A stretch of 64,000 bases of DNA from Cetobacterium_A somerae. GTDB lineage: Bacteria; Fusobacteriota; Fusobacteriia; Fusobacteriales; Fusobacteriaceae. The stretch lies in NCBI RefSeq assembly GCF_044784365.2, contig NZ_CP173063.2; one strand, given 5' to 3'. Every line of letters begins with the position of its first letter. Positions within the stretch are counted from its first letter, which is position 1. The notes beneath the pieces were generated by a model, which was not told the DNA's origin, did no database searches, and saw nothing but the letters and a program-made list of their open reading frames with translations. The position numbers and the translations under genes are program-made. Below are positions 53,601-62,823 of this stretch, piece after piece.

Positions 53601-54553
53601 TTTTTTTCTATAATACTTTTTAAATAACCATATCCTTTTTCTTCCATATTTTTCAATGGAATAAATTCGATAGCAGCACTATTTATGCAATATCTTAAAC
53701 CTCCGAATTCTCTTGGTCCGTCGTCAAATACATGTCCTAAATGAGCTTTTCCAACTCTACTCACTACCTCAACTCTTTCCATATTGAAGCTACTATCTCT
53801 ATGATAATTCACTACCTCTGGTGCAATTGGTTTTGAAAAACTTGGCCATCCACATTGAGAATTAAATTTATCTTTAGATGAAAAAAGTGGTTCTCCCGTT
53901 GTAACATCAACATAAATTCCTGACTCAAAAAAATCCCAATATTCATTATTAAAAGCTCTTTCTGTATCTGCTAATTGTGTTACTTTATATTGTTTTTCTG
54001 TTAATTTAGATTTTAATTCATTATCTGATAATTTAGTATATTTATTTTCATCAATTATTATATTATCGGCTTTTGATAAATCTATATGACAATAACCATT
54101 CGGATTTTTCTTTAAATAATCTTGATGGTAATCTTCTGCTAAATCAAATCTAATTAAAGGCGTTACTTCTACCATAATTTTTTTAGGATAATTTTTTTGA
54201 AGTAATGTAATCTCTTTCTCGATAATCTCCTTATCTTCTAAATCTGTATAATAAATTCCTGTTCTGTATTGAGTTCCTTTATCATTTCCTTGCTTATTTA
54301 AACTAGTTGGATCTATAATTCTAAAATAGTATTTTAAAAGTGTTTCTAAACTTATTTTCTCAGAATTATATATTACTTCAACAGTTTCAGCATGTCCTGT
54401 CCCGTTATATATAACGTCTTCATATGTTGGATTTTCTGTTATTCCATTTGCATATCCTGAATTAGCATCAATCACCCCATTAATTCTTTTCATATAAGCT
54501 TCTACTCCCCAAAAACATCCACCAGCTAAATATATTTTCTTAATATTTTTCAC
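53597..54553 (-). CDS. msrAB: Bifunctional methionine sulfoxide reductase MsrA-MsrB
   Basis: 318-residue fusion that repairs both stereoisomers of oxidised methionine. MsrA domain (about 1-160): catalytic GGCFWGVEAYM and GTGHAETVEVIYN. MsrB domain (about 180-318): NEYWDFFESGIYVDV, FNSQCGWPSFSKPI, VGKAHLGHVFDDGP and catalytic GGLRYCINSAA. The zinc CxxC pairs of some MsrBs are absent. No signal peptide is present, so it acts in the cytoplasm. It has an AGAGGTG site and converges on the efflux operon. Confidence 0.95.
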   Translation of the reverse strand: MKNIKKIYLAGGCFWGVEAYMKRINGVIDANSGYANGITENPTYEDVIYNGTGHAETVEVIYNSEKISLETLLKYYFRIIDPTSLNKQGNDKGTQYRTGIYYTDLEDKEIIEKEITLLQKNYPKKIMVEVTPLIRFDLAEDYHQDYLKKNPNGYCHIDLSKADNIIIDENKYTKLSDNELKSKLTEKQYKVTQLADTERAFNNEYWDFFESGIYVDVTTGEPLFSSKDKFNSQCGWPSFSKPIAPEVVNYHRDSSFNMERVEVVSRVGKAHLGHVFDDGPREFGGLRYCINSAAIEFIPLKNMEEKGYGYLKSIIEKK

Positions 54554-54691
54554 TTTATCACCTCTAAGAGTTTTTTATTATTATATTTATTCTACATATC
54601 AACTGTCAAATTTCTTCTTAAATTAAAAAGAAATTAAAAAAAAACTTGTAAAAACTAAAAAGATTAGTATTTATGAAAGGAAGGTAAATTT

Positions 54692-57315
54692 ATGGATAGC
54701 TTAAATGATAATAAGTTTTACAAAAAAGATTTAAAAGAAATCTATAAAATTTTTGATAGTAGCGAAACTGGATTAACATCTTATAAAGTTAAAAATTGGA
54801 TTAATCGTGGAGCTAAAAATTTATTGACCAAGGCTCCTGAAAAAACTTTTCTTTCAAGGGTTTTGGTAGCTATTTCAGAACCTATGGTTAAAGTTTTAAT
54901 AATAGCTATTTTTTTGACAATTATAATAAATATAATGTCTATTGAGCAACATCAAACTCCAGACTGGGGACAAACTATTGGAATAACCTTTTCAGTTCTT
55001 TTAGCAACTTTAGTAACTGTATTTATGGAGAAAAGATCCCAAGACGCCTTTCTTGCTTTAAAAGAAATTGGAGATAAAAGAAATATTAAGGTTATGAGAG
55101 AAGGTACAATTTATGAAATCCCTATCGAAGATATTTTTCCAGGAGATATTATTTTTATATCTACAGGAGATAAAATTCCTGCTGATGGAAGAATAATTGA
55201 AAATAATGATTTAGAAATTGACGAGTCTCTATTAACAGGAGAAAGTCAAGCTTCTAGAAAAATTCAAGAACCTCTACAAGGAGATAATTATTCTCTTGGT
55301 GAAAGACTTAATATGGTTTATTCTGGAACCTTTGTAGTTTCAGGTCATGCTAAAATTCTAGTAACTGCTATTGGAGACAATACTGAAATTGGAAAAATAT
55401 CTACATCTGTACAAATCGAATATAATATTCTAACTCCATTGCAAAAAGAATTAGGAAATTTAGGTAAAAAAATTGCTATTGCCGGAATTGGAATAGCTAT
55501 TATTGTCTTTTGTCTTAAAATATTTAACTACTATATTGATAACCAATTAAATTTACAAAATATTGCACAAGCTATAACTATCTGTATTGTACTTATTGTT
55601 TCTACTATTCCAGAAGGACTCCCTACTATGATTGCCGCAACTTTAGCCCTAGGAGCAATTCGCCTTTCTAAGGAAAATGCCTTAGTCAAAAAATTAGCTG
55701 TTTGTGAATCTATCGGGGCTATTGATGTTATTTGTTCTGATAAAACAGGAACATTGACTGAAAATAAAATGAGTGTCATTAAAATTGAAAATTTAAATGA
55801 AGATATGTTAGTAAAAAATATTTTCTTTAATAATAGTTCAGCTTTCTCCCAAGATAAAAATTCAACTAAAAAATTTATAGGAAATCCTACTGAAATAGCT
55901 CTTCTAAATTATTACTCAAATTTAAAAGAAAAATTTATAATAAAAGAGGAAAAACTTCTTTTTCAATACCCTTTTAACTCTACAAAAAAAGCATGGGTAG
56001 TATTATATCAACCTCAGCTTTAAATAATTACATATTTTTTATTAAGGGAGCTCCCGAAAAAATATTTGAAGTTTGTAAAATCTCTGAATTTGAAAAACAA
56101 AATCAACTCCAAGCAATTCAAGAAGAGCAAAGAATTGGAAGAAGAGTTATTGCCTTTGCCCATAAAACCTTATCAAGAGAAGAAAAGTGGAGAGATTTTG
56201 AAAATAATCTTATGAAAGATTGTATCTATGATGGTTTCGCTTCAATTTCAGATCCTATTAGAAAAGAAGTTTTTGATGCTATTACCACATGTCAAAAAGC
56301 TGGTATTGATGTTAAAATTCTTACAGGCGATAATACCTTAACTGCTACTACGATAGCTAATGAGTTGGGTTTAATCAAATCCGATTCACTTATCCTTGAT
56401 GCAAAAGATATAGATTCTATGAATGACTACGAACTAAGGGGAAAGTTACAACATATTTCTGTTATTGGAAGAAGTAACCCTTTAACTAAACTTAGAATAG
56501 TTAATACTCTTATGGAAATGGGAAAGTCTGTAGCTGTTACTGGTGATGGAATAAATGATGCCCCTTCGCTTAAAAGAGCAGAGGTAGGTATTGCTATGGG
56601 AGTAACAGGAACTGAAGTTTCTAAAGAGACTGCTGATATAATTCTTCTTAATGATTCTTTTGCTACTATAGTTAAAGCTATCGAGTCTGGAAGAGGTCTT
56701 TATGAAAATTTTCAAAAATTTATTCAATTTCAACAAATAGTAAATGTTGCTGCCTTATTTCTTATTCTAATGTTTGAACTTTTAGATTGGGGTACACCTT
56801 TAAAGCCTATTCAAATTCTATGGATTAATATTATGATGGATGGTCCTCTTGCAATCTCACTAAGTTTTGAAAAAACTAGAAAATATATCATGACTGAATT
56901 ACCAAGAGATAAAAGCAAAAGTATTGTAACCACTGATTTATGGATTAATATCTTTACAAACTCTACATTTATGGTTTTGTCTATGATTTTTTTTATAAGG
57001 GTTTTTCATATCAATAAAGAAATGACGCCTACATATATTTTTAACCTTTTTATATTTTTAGTTATATTTAATGTTTATAATTGCAAAAGTATTGGAAAAA
57101 ACTCTATACTAAAAAGTTTTTTTAATAATAAAGTTCTTAATATAATTTTTATAAGTACTATTATTATTCAGATTTTTATATCTATATTTTTAAGAAATTT
57201 TTTCTCTTTAAATTATTTAAATTATATAGAATATTTAAAGATTATATCTTTTAGTTTATCAATAATAGTCTTTTCAGAATTTATAAAATTTTTTAGAAGA
57301 GTTTTTAATAAATAA
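54692..57315 (+). pseudogene. P-type cation (Ca2+-type) ATPase split by a frameshift in an A7 tract
   Basis: Two overlapping frames together make one P2-type ATPase of about 870 residues. Frame one (54692-56023) carries the actuator TGES (LLTGESQAS), the membrane helix VSTIPEGLPTM and the phosphorylation site CSDKTGTLTENK. Frame two (about 55991-57315) carries KGAPEKIF, the hinge GDGINDAPSLKRA and the C-terminal helices. In frame one the A7 tract at 55984-55990 is followed by AWVVLYQPQL and stop. With one more A the frame continues KSMGSIISTSALNNYIFF into frame two. PEGLP and the overall layout fit a SERCA/PMCA-like Ca2+ pump. Broken, phase-variable or sequencing error; see findings. Confidence 0.87.
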
Positions 57316-57357
57316 AAAAGCTCCATCTCAAAACCATAGAGATGGAGCTCATTTTTT
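57314..57357. terminator. Bidirectional terminator between ATPase and cbiK
   Basis: AGCTCCATCTC / AAAACCATA / GAGATGGAGCT with A and T runs on both sides. Confidence 0.9.
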
Positions 57358-58273
57358 ATAAATCTTTACTTTTTGCGTATCCTGCCTTTTTATCTATAAT
57401 ATCTATACTTTTATGTTTTTCAAGAAACTTTGCATTTCCAACAAACATATCTTGAATTTCAGGAATTTCACCAAGTGGAATAAGCTTAACTTTAACTTTA
57501 AATCCTGCTTTTTCTAAATTCTCTTTCCATTCTCCTGCGATATCATTTTTAGCATGGTCTCCTGCAACAAACATCATTGGCATCAAAACAATCTCTTTTT
57601 TGTTATCCTTTTTAAGTTGTTTTACTACAGTTTCAAAAGTTGGATATCCTTCAACAGTTCCAACATAAATTGGTTTTTCCATATCTTTAGCCATATAATC
57701 AAACATTGCATAAGCTGATGTTGCTGAATTATATGTTCCGTGTCCTACTAAAACTACAGCTTCTTTTTTATTTAAAAGTCCTGCTGTCTTCATAACAGCA
57801 TTAATTGTATCTTCATAATGATGAGGATCACTTAGTAAAGCATCTCCAACTCTCAAATTATTAAAATCTTTTGCATGAAGTTGAGCTTCTTTTTTTATTG
57901 ATTCCATTTCTACACCATCAATTACATTTGTTGGTTGTATAATTACATTCTTATATCCTTGTTTTTTTAAAGATACTAATACTTCACTTGGACTATATTT
58001 TTTTATTCCCTCATTTGCTGCCACTCTCTTAGTTACAATTCTAGATGTATATGCTTCAAATACATCTGCTTTTCCATCAAAAGCTTTTAGAGCTTTTTGA
58101 TTAATTGCATCGATAGTTTTAGCTCTAGTGTCTGAATGAGTAGTTCCAAAGTGTGTCATGACAACTGCACTTTTCCCACCAGTATAAAACTCAGCATCTT
58201 CAAAAGCTTCTTCTCCATGAGCTAATAATAAAGCAGTAGATAAACAAAATAATGATAATAATAATTTTTTCAT
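57356..58273 (-). CDS. cbiK: Sirohydrochlorin cobaltochelatase, exported form
   Basis: 305-residue class II chelatase. Visible motifs: VVMTHFGTTHSDTRAKTID (metal-binding His), VVLVGHGTYNSATSAYAMF (second His) and VLMPMMFVAGDHAKNDIAG (third His). An N-terminal signal peptide (MKKLLLSLFCLSTALLLA) predicts export to the periplasm, like the periplasmic CbiK of Desulfovibrio. It inserts Co2+ into sirohydrochlorin in anaerobic B12 synthesis; a periplasmic copy may instead handle metal or tetrapyrrole scavenging. It sits directly behind a cobalamin riboswitch. No other B12-synthesis gene lies in the window. Confidence 0.93.
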   Translation of the reverse strand: MKKLLLSLFCLSTALLLAHGEEAFEDAEFYTGGKSAVVMTHFGTTHSDTRAKTIDAINQKALKAFDGKADVFEAYTSRIVTKRVAANEGIKKYSPSEVLVSLKKQGYKNVIIQPTNVIDGVEMESIKKEAQLHAKDFNNLRVGDALLSDPHHYEDTINAVMKTAGLLNKKEAVVLVGHGTYNSATSAYAMFDYMAKDMEKPIYVGTVEGYPTFETVVKQLKKDNKKEIVLMPMMFVAGDHAKNDIAGEWKENLEKAGFKVKVKLIPLGEIPEIQDMFVGNAKFLEKHKSIDIIDKKAGYAKSKDL

Positions 58274-58309
58274 AGAAATATCCTCCCAAATATAATTTAA
58301 TTTGGAAGA

Positions 58310-58500
58310 AGAGTCTCCTCTTCTCCGTCCTCGCAGATTTTATAATGGCAGGTCTCCTGACTTAGATTCATCCTACTCGTATCCCTTCCCAAATAAAAAT
58401 ATTCAGTGGTTTTTATACTTTCGTCCTCTTTACAGTGGCGGGACCGTCTAAGTTTTTCACTTAATTCCCTTTTAATCTTTAGAACCATTACAGAGGTATA
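58310..58500 (-). promoter_or_regulatory. Cobalamin (B12) riboswitch upstream of cbiK
   Basis: On the minus strand the leader contains the B12 box AGTCAGGAGACCTGCC (complement of 58347-58362), the conserved GCCACTGT segment and the AAAGGACGAA-like region, in correct order and spacing over about 190 bases. It ends about 35 bases before the ATG of cbiK and its 3' hairpin GGAGAAGAGGAGACTC overlaps the ribosome-site region, so translation control is likely. The aptamer motifs are unmistakable; exact ends are approximate. Confidence 0.92.
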
Positions 58501-58578
58501 TTATCACTAACATGTTTTTTTTTCAATCATTTTATAAAAAAAGAATACTACTTTATTTATTTATATATTATATTGATA

Positions 58579-58836
58579 TTATTTTTTTTTGTTTTTATAA
58601 AAATAAACTATATAAACTCTTGATAAAATTGCTCCTACTAAAGCTGCAAAAAATCTATGACCACTATTTTGAGCTAAATAATAAAATCCAACTAAAAGAA
58701 GAAAAATTCTTAGTAGTGAAGTCACAAAAATAAATAATGAAGGATTTTTAAATTTTTTAATTTCATTAGTACCAAAATTTAAACTATAAAAAAATAAAAA
58801 ACCTAAAATAATTCCACCTATAAATGCAATAATCAT
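58579..58836 (-). CDS. Orphan AtpR-like small membrane protein (N-ATPase subunit family)
   Basis: 85 residues with three hydrophobic helices: IAFIGGIILGFLFFYSLNFG, SLFIFVTSLLRIFLLLVGFYYLA and RFFAALVGAILSRVYIVYF. The pattern G-G-x-x-L-G-x-x-F-F-x-S-L, an Arg in helix two and R near the end fits AtpR, a small subunit encoded in N-ATPase operons. No ATP synthase genes lie nearby. It has a perfect AGGAGGAGAG site. Family call is moderate; function without partners is unknown. Confidence 0.6.
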   Translation of the reverse strand: MIIAFIGGIILGFLFFYSLNFGTNEIKKFKNPSLFIFVTSLLRIFLLLVGFYYLAQNSGHRFFAALVGAILSRVYIVYFYKNKKK

Positions 58837-58961
58837 AATGCTCTCCTCCTTTTATAGCTTTATATATTTTCGCTATTATTTATCAATATTTACCATTAAA
58901 AAATATTTTTCCTTGCTTTTTTTTTATTTTTTAATATTTCAAGAGAAATATTGACTTTTTA

Positions 58962-58990
58962 TTGATTTTATTATATTATTTTTATATAAA
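58962..58990 (+). promoter_or_regulatory. Probable promoter of the DUF4402 gene leader
   Basis: TTGATT (58962-58967), 17-base spacer, TATAAA (58985-58990). Transcription would start at about 58997, right where the riboswitch begins. A second TATAAT at 58992-58997 is too close to the aptamer to be the functional -10. Confidence 0.55.
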
Positions 58991-58997
58991 ATATAAT

Positions 58998-59063
58998 AAC
59001 TGTGGCAAAATAAGGGAAACTTTATGACGCAAAGCTATAGGGTCTTTAAAATGACAGCCAGTT
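58998..59063 (+). promoter_or_regulatory. c-di-GMP-I (GEMM) riboswitch
   Basis: The leader contains TGGCAAAATAAGGGAAAC, then the GEMM-I core GACGCAAAGCTATAGGGTC, and closes with GACAGCCAGTT. AACTG at 58998-59002 pairs with CAGTT at 59059-59063 to make helix P1. These conserved elements and their order match the class I cyclic-di-GMP aptamer. P1's 3' strand is also part of a terminator arm immediately downstream. Controls the DUF4402 gene. Confidence 0.92.
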
Positions 59064-59090
59064 ACACTTTTTTAGTGTAACTGGTTTTTT
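59058..59090 (+). terminator. Riboswitch-controlled terminator (expression platform)
   Basis: CCAGTTACACT / TTTTT / AGTGTAACTGG followed by TTTTTT. The first arm reuses the CCAGTT that closes aptamer helix P1, so aptamer and terminator compete. Binding of c-di-GMP should stabilise P1 and prevent termination (ON switch), an inference from the overlap. Confidence 0.9.
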
Positions 59091-59109
59091 GTTTTATTAG
59101 GGAGGGATT

Positions 59110-59598
59110 ATGAAAAAAATTTTGATTTTTAGTTTTTTATTAGCAGCAACATCTATTAGTTATTCAGCATTAGAAAATTCTGCTGTAGAAAGTACAATGA
59201 ATATTACAGCAACAATAATTAAACCATTAACAGTTCAAGTAGATGGTGCTTTAGATTTTGGTAATATCTTGGCTAGTTCAACTAGTCATGCTTATTCAAG
59301 TTTTACCGTAAAAGGAGAGGAAAATGCAAAAGTAAAAATATCTTTTGATAATTTATCTTCTGATGGATCTAGTTTTACTGTACCAATTTATAGTAATAAT
59401 AAAGATTTTTTTAATATAACTTTTAACTGTACTGCAAAAAATAATCCTGGTAATCTTTTAAATCATACAAATAATACTATTATTTTAACTGATGGAGGAG
59501 AGAATACTTTAAGCATTGCTGCAACTGCACAACCTAGAAAAGATCAAACTCCTGGAAAATATACAGGACAAATTACTATGAGAGCAACATACGAATAA
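59110..59598 (+). CDS. Secreted DUF4402-type protein, c-di-GMP-regulated surface/adhesin candidate
   Basis: 162 residues with signal peptide (MKKILIFSFLLAATSISYSA). The mature part is a beta-sandwich-like, Ser/Thr/Asn-rich domain with no Cys except one: the repeating pattern NITATIIKPLTVQVDGALDFGNIL, FTVKGEENAKVKISF and GKYTGQITMRATYE is the DUF4402 signature, often found in fimbria-like secreted proteins. The terminal ITMRATYE strand resembles the last strand of pilin-type domains. Single-gene unit behind a c-di-GMP-I riboswitch with its own terminator, so its level follows c-di-GMP. No chaperone or usher gene is adjacent. Confidence 0.85.
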   Translation: MKKILIFSFLLAATSISYSALENSAVESTMNITATIIKPLTVQVDGALDFGNILASSTSHAYSSFTVKGEENAKVKISFDNLSSDGSSFTVPIYSNNKDFFNITFNCTAKNNPGNLLNHTNNTIILTDGGENTLSIAATAQPRKDQTPGKYTGQITMRATYE

Positions 59599-59646
59599 AA
59601 AAGAATCCTTATACAATTGTTGTATGTTGTATAAGGATTCTTTTTA
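59597..59646. terminator. Bidirectional terminator after DUF4402 gene
   Basis: AAGAATCCTTATACAA pairs with TTGTATAAGGATTCTT, 16-bp stem; serves converging genes. Confidence 0.92.
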
Positions 59647-60108
59647 TTTACTTTTTCTTATTTCATCTACAACTTCTAATAAAAATTTTTTACATTGATC
59701 ATTTTTAATTGTATAGTAAACATCATGAAATTGCGGTGATGGAAACTCTGCTAAAAGTATATTCATAACCATTCTATCTCTATAAATATCAGATCTATTT
59801 AAACTTCTTTCAATTTTTCTTAAACTCTCTTCATCATCTTCCAAAAGATTATCCACAATTGTATTAGCATTTTTAATTAAAATATCTAAATTTGTAAGTC
59901 TATCTCTTCTATTTCTAACTTTATTTTTTTCATAAAACGTTTTTCCTTTATTTAATTCTGTTAAAAGTCCAAATAAATTAAGCGTTGGATCTTTTTCTAA
60001 AATATTTAGTATTTTTCCATATATTATATTACTCTCTTTATCCTCTGGACTTTGGTTTTTTAAATTTTTTATATATTTTTCTGAAATTTTAATTAATATA
60101 TCGTTCAT
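59644..60108 (-). CDS. Hypothetical helical protein
   Basis: 154 residues from ATG 60106-60108, chosen because GGAGG lies just before it; an upstream in-frame ATG overlaps that GGAGG. The product is soluble, charged and mostly helical (ISEKYIKNLKNQSPEDKESN, ESLRKIERSLNRSDIYRDRM). No signal, membrane helix or known motif is visible. It converges on the DUF4402 gene. No function can be given. Confidence 0.65.
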   Translation of the reverse strand: MNDILIKISEKYIKNLKNQSPEDKESNIIYGKILNILEKDPTLNLFGLLTELNKGKTFYEKNKVRNRRDRLTNLDILIKNANTIVDNLLEDDEESLRKIERSLNRSDIYRDRMVMNILLAEFPSPQFHDVYYTIKNDQCKKFLLEVVDEIRKSK

Positions 60109-60196
60109 AAAATTTTCCTCCATAATATTTTCTTAGACTTATAGTATAACATACTTTATAAAATATATAAATAACTTATAGATAATATTGCAATTA

Positions 60197-60209
60197 TACG
60201 ACATTCGTA
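60197..60209. promoter_or_regulatory. Short inverted repeat, possible operator
   Basis: TACGA / CAT / TCGTA, 35 bases before the oxidoreductase start and next to a TATACT-like -10. It could bind a dimeric repressor; low certainty. Confidence 0.35.
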
Positions 60210-60244
60210 GTATATACTATATTAAAACAATAGAGGAGGTTAGT

Positions 60245-61561
60245 ATGTATGATACAATTATAATTGGAGGTGGAGCAGGCGGACTTACAACTTCAATTGG
60301 TCTTGCTTCTGCTGGAAAAAAGGTTCTTTTAATTGAAAAAGATCATTTGGGTGGTGAATGTACTTGGGGTGGATGTGTTCCATCTAAAAGTTTTATATCT
60401 GCATCTAAAACTGCTTCAACTTTGACAGAAGCTCTAGAAATGGCTCTTAAAAATGTTCATGCTATTGGCGATAGTGAACTCCCTCATATTTCTAACTTCA
60501 AAAATATAGATTTTGTAAAAGGTGAAGGAACTTTTATTGATAAAAATACTATTTTAGTTAATGGACAACAATATATTGGAAAATATATTGTTATTTCTAC
60601 AGGAAGTTCACCTTTTATTCCTAATATAAAAGGATTAGATAAAGTTAAGTACTTAGCAAATCATAACTTCTTTTATGAAAAAGGTGATTATAAAAGCATT
60701 ACTTTAATTGGTGCTGGAGTAATCTCTTTAGAGCTAGCTTTTCCTCTTAAAAAATTAAATATAGATGTAACTATTCTTGAAAAATCCGATATTTTTCTGC
60801 CTATGATGGAAGCTGAAGTGAGAGATTTTTATCTTAATAAATTAAAAGAAGCAGGAATCAATTTAATATTAAATTGCACATCTATGGAGATTGAAAATAT
60901 AGATAATAATATTCTAATAAAAACTAATAATGGTGATTTTTTAAGTGAAAAAATATTTATCTCTGCTGGTAGAACTCCAAATATACAGAGTCTTAATTTA
61001 AATAAAACTAAAATTAAGTATGATGCAAAAGGAGTCTCTGTAGATGAATTTATGAGAACATCTGAAAAAAATATATTTGCAATTGGTGATATAGCCTCTT
61101 CTTTCAAATTTTCACATGTGGCTGGTTACCAAGGAGAAATTGTTGTGAGAAATATTCTTTTCCCATATATTATGAAAAAGATAGATTACTCTTTTATTCC
61201 TTGGACACTTTTTGGAGATATTGAAGTTTCTAAAGTTGGTTTAAATGAGGAGGATGCTCACAAAAAATATAAAAAAACCTATATTTATTCTCTAGATCTG
61301 AATAACGAAAGAAGTTTAATTACATTTGAAAAAGCATTTTTTCTAAAAATTATTTGTGATAATAGATTTAATATTGTCGGTGCTACTTGTATTGGTGAAC
61401 GAGCTGGTGAAATTATTGGTTTCTTACAACTAATGATTGGAAATAAAGTAAAATTTTATAAAGTTATGAATTCTGTACAAGCATATCCAACATATACGTA
61501 TTATATTAGAAATTTAGCTAAAAAAGCTTATATTGATTATCTAAGAACTTTTTTACCTTAA
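60245..61561 (+). CDS. Class I pyridine-nucleotide-disulfide oxidoreductase (Lpd/Gor/MerA-like)
   Basis: 438 residues from ATG 60245 (GAGGAGG at 60234-60240 decides the start over the upstream frame). The FAD site is TIIIGGGAGGLTTSIGLASAGKKVLLIEKD. The redox pair lies in GGECTWGGCVPSKSFI (C-x4-C), followed by an NAD(P) Rossmann GAGVISLELAFPLKKL, FAIGDIASSFKF and a C-terminal dimerisation domain. The family's usual C-terminal HxxxxE appears altered (QAYPTYTYYIRN), so the acid-base His of Lpd/Gor is not obvious. Tyr-rich C-terminus resembles MerA-like or thiol-reductase paralogues of unknown substrate. Confidence 0.87.
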   Translation: MYDTIIIGGGAGGLTTSIGLASAGKKVLLIEKDHLGGECTWGGCVPSKSFISASKTASTLTEALEMALKNVHAIGDSELPHISNFKNIDFVKGEGTFIDKNTILVNGQQYIGKYIVISTGSSPFIPNIKGLDKVKYLANHNFFYEKGDYKSITLIGAGVISLELAFPLKKLNIDVTILEKSDIFLPMMEAEVRDFYLNKLKEAGINLILNCTSMEIENIDNNILIKTNNGDFLSEKIFISAGRTPNIQSLNLNKTKIKYDAKGVSVDEFMRTSEKNIFAIGDIASSFKFSHVAGYQGEIVVRNILFPYIMKKIDYSFIPWTLFGDIEVSKVGLNEEDAHKKYKKTYIYSLDLNNERSLITFEKAFFLKIICDNRFNIVGATCIGERAGEIIGFLQLMIGNKVKFYKVMNSVQAYPTYTYYIRNLAKKAYIDYLRTFLP

Positions 61562-61568
61562 AATTTTA

Positions 61569-61600
61569 GGGATATTATTAAAATAATAATATCCCTTTTT
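61569..61600. terminator. Bidirectional terminator after oxidoreductase
   Basis: GGGATATTATTA pairs with TAATAATATCCC across a short loop, followed by TTTTT. Confidence 0.88.
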
Positions 61601-61610
61601 AATTTTTATT

Positions 61611-62780
61611 TTATCTTGATAAAAAATTTTCTTTTATATTCTCTAATTTTTCTTTATTTAAAATTAAATCTAACCCTAATAAAGCTAAAGCTTTCCCTCC
61701 TAATATAACAGCTTCATCTCCTTTAATAGACCCAGCTGCTTTTGCAAATTCATGGGTATGACCAAAAACATTACAATCACAAATTTTTATATTAGGATGA
61801 ATTGTTGGTATTATCTGACTCACATTCCCCACATCAGTTGATCCCATTCCTTTTTTTGAATCCATAGAAACTTCTACTCCTAATTTTTTCATAGTTTCTA
61901 CATAAAGTTCATCAAAATATCTCGTTGGTATAAGATTATCAACTCTATTTTGGAAACTTGAGACCTTTACTCTACATCCTGTCATAAGTGCTGCACCGTT
62001 AGCTATAGCTTCTACTTTTTCTGTAACATCATCACACCCCTCTTTTGTCGAAGATCTAATGTAAAATCTAGCCTTAGTGTAATCTGGAATTATATTTGGT
62101 GCATCTCCTCCATGAGTTATTATTCCATGAATTTTTACATCTGATTTAACATGTTGTCTAAGTGTTGCAATTCCGTTGAAAAAATGTAGTAATGCATCTA
62201 AAGCATTTTTACCATTTTCAGGAGAACCTGCAGCATGAGATGATTGCCCAAAGAATTCAAAATCCAAAGGATTTACTGCTAAACTCTTCTTTGTTATTGA
62301 ATGCTCGCTTCCTGGATGTATTATCATTGCAACATCCACCCCTTCAAAAAGATTTTCACGAACAAAAGAGCCCTTAGAACTTCCGTTCTCTCCTCCCTCT
62401 TCTGAAGGACAACCGTAAACGATAACTTCACCCGAAACATTATCTAATAACTCACCTAATCCAACTGCTCCAGCAATACTTATTGCTCCTATTATATTAT
62501 GACCACAAGCATGACCTAGATTTGGAAGTGCATCATATTCAGCTAAAAAAGCTATTTTAGGATACTCTCCATTTTTAGATTGCTTTCTAGCTATAAACCC
62601 TGTCTCATGTCCTGCTATATTTCTTTCAACATCAAATCCTTTTTCTTCTAAAAACTTTGTTAATAAATCCGCTGCAAAATACTCTTCGTTTCCAATCTCA
62701 GGATGTTGGTGTATTTTTTGACTAAGATCTATAAAAATATCTCTATTACTATCTAAAAAATCTATTATTTTCTTTTCCAT
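61611..62780 (-). CDS. M20-family amidohydrolase (AbgB/AmhX-like)
   Basis: 389 residues. Motifs: FLAEYDALPNLGHACGHNIIGA (metal binding), GCPSEEGGENGSSKG (Glu pair), the lid segment SSHAAGSPENGKNALDAL, and MGSTDVGNVSQIIPTIHPNIK. This is the branch that includes p-aminobenzoyl-glutamate hydrolase subunit B and related amidases. It follows metQ by 43 bases on the minus strand and may be co-transcribed with the methionine importer, hinting at N-acyl-methionine or methionine-peptide use (inference). Confidence 0.88.
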   Translation of the reverse strand: MEKKIIDFLDSNRDIFIDLSQKIHQHPEIGNEEYFAADLLTKFLEEKGFDVERNIAGHETGFIARKQSKNGEYPKIAFLAEYDALPNLGHACGHNIIGAISIAGAVGLGELLDNVSGEVIVYGCPSEEGGENGSSKGSFVRENLFEGVDVAMIIHPGSEHSITKKSLAVNPLDFEFFGQSSHAAGSPENGKNALDALLHFFNGIATLRQHVKSDVKIHGIITHGGDAPNIIPDYTKARFYIRSSTKEGCDDVTEKVEAIANGAALMTGCRVKVSSFQNRVDNLIPTRYFDELYVETMKKLGVEVSMDSKKGMGSTDVGNVSQIIPTIHPNIKICDCNVFGHTHEFAKAAGSIKGDEAVILGGKALALLGLDLILNKEKLENIKENFLSR

Positions 62781-62823
62781 CTTATTCCCTCCAAAAGTTA
62801 TCTAATCTCTTTTAATTTTAATT

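Noticed and set aside
58297..58488. 63-codon minus-strand frame upstream of cbiK
   Set aside because: It lies entirely within the cobalamin riboswitch and its sequence is explained by the aptamer.
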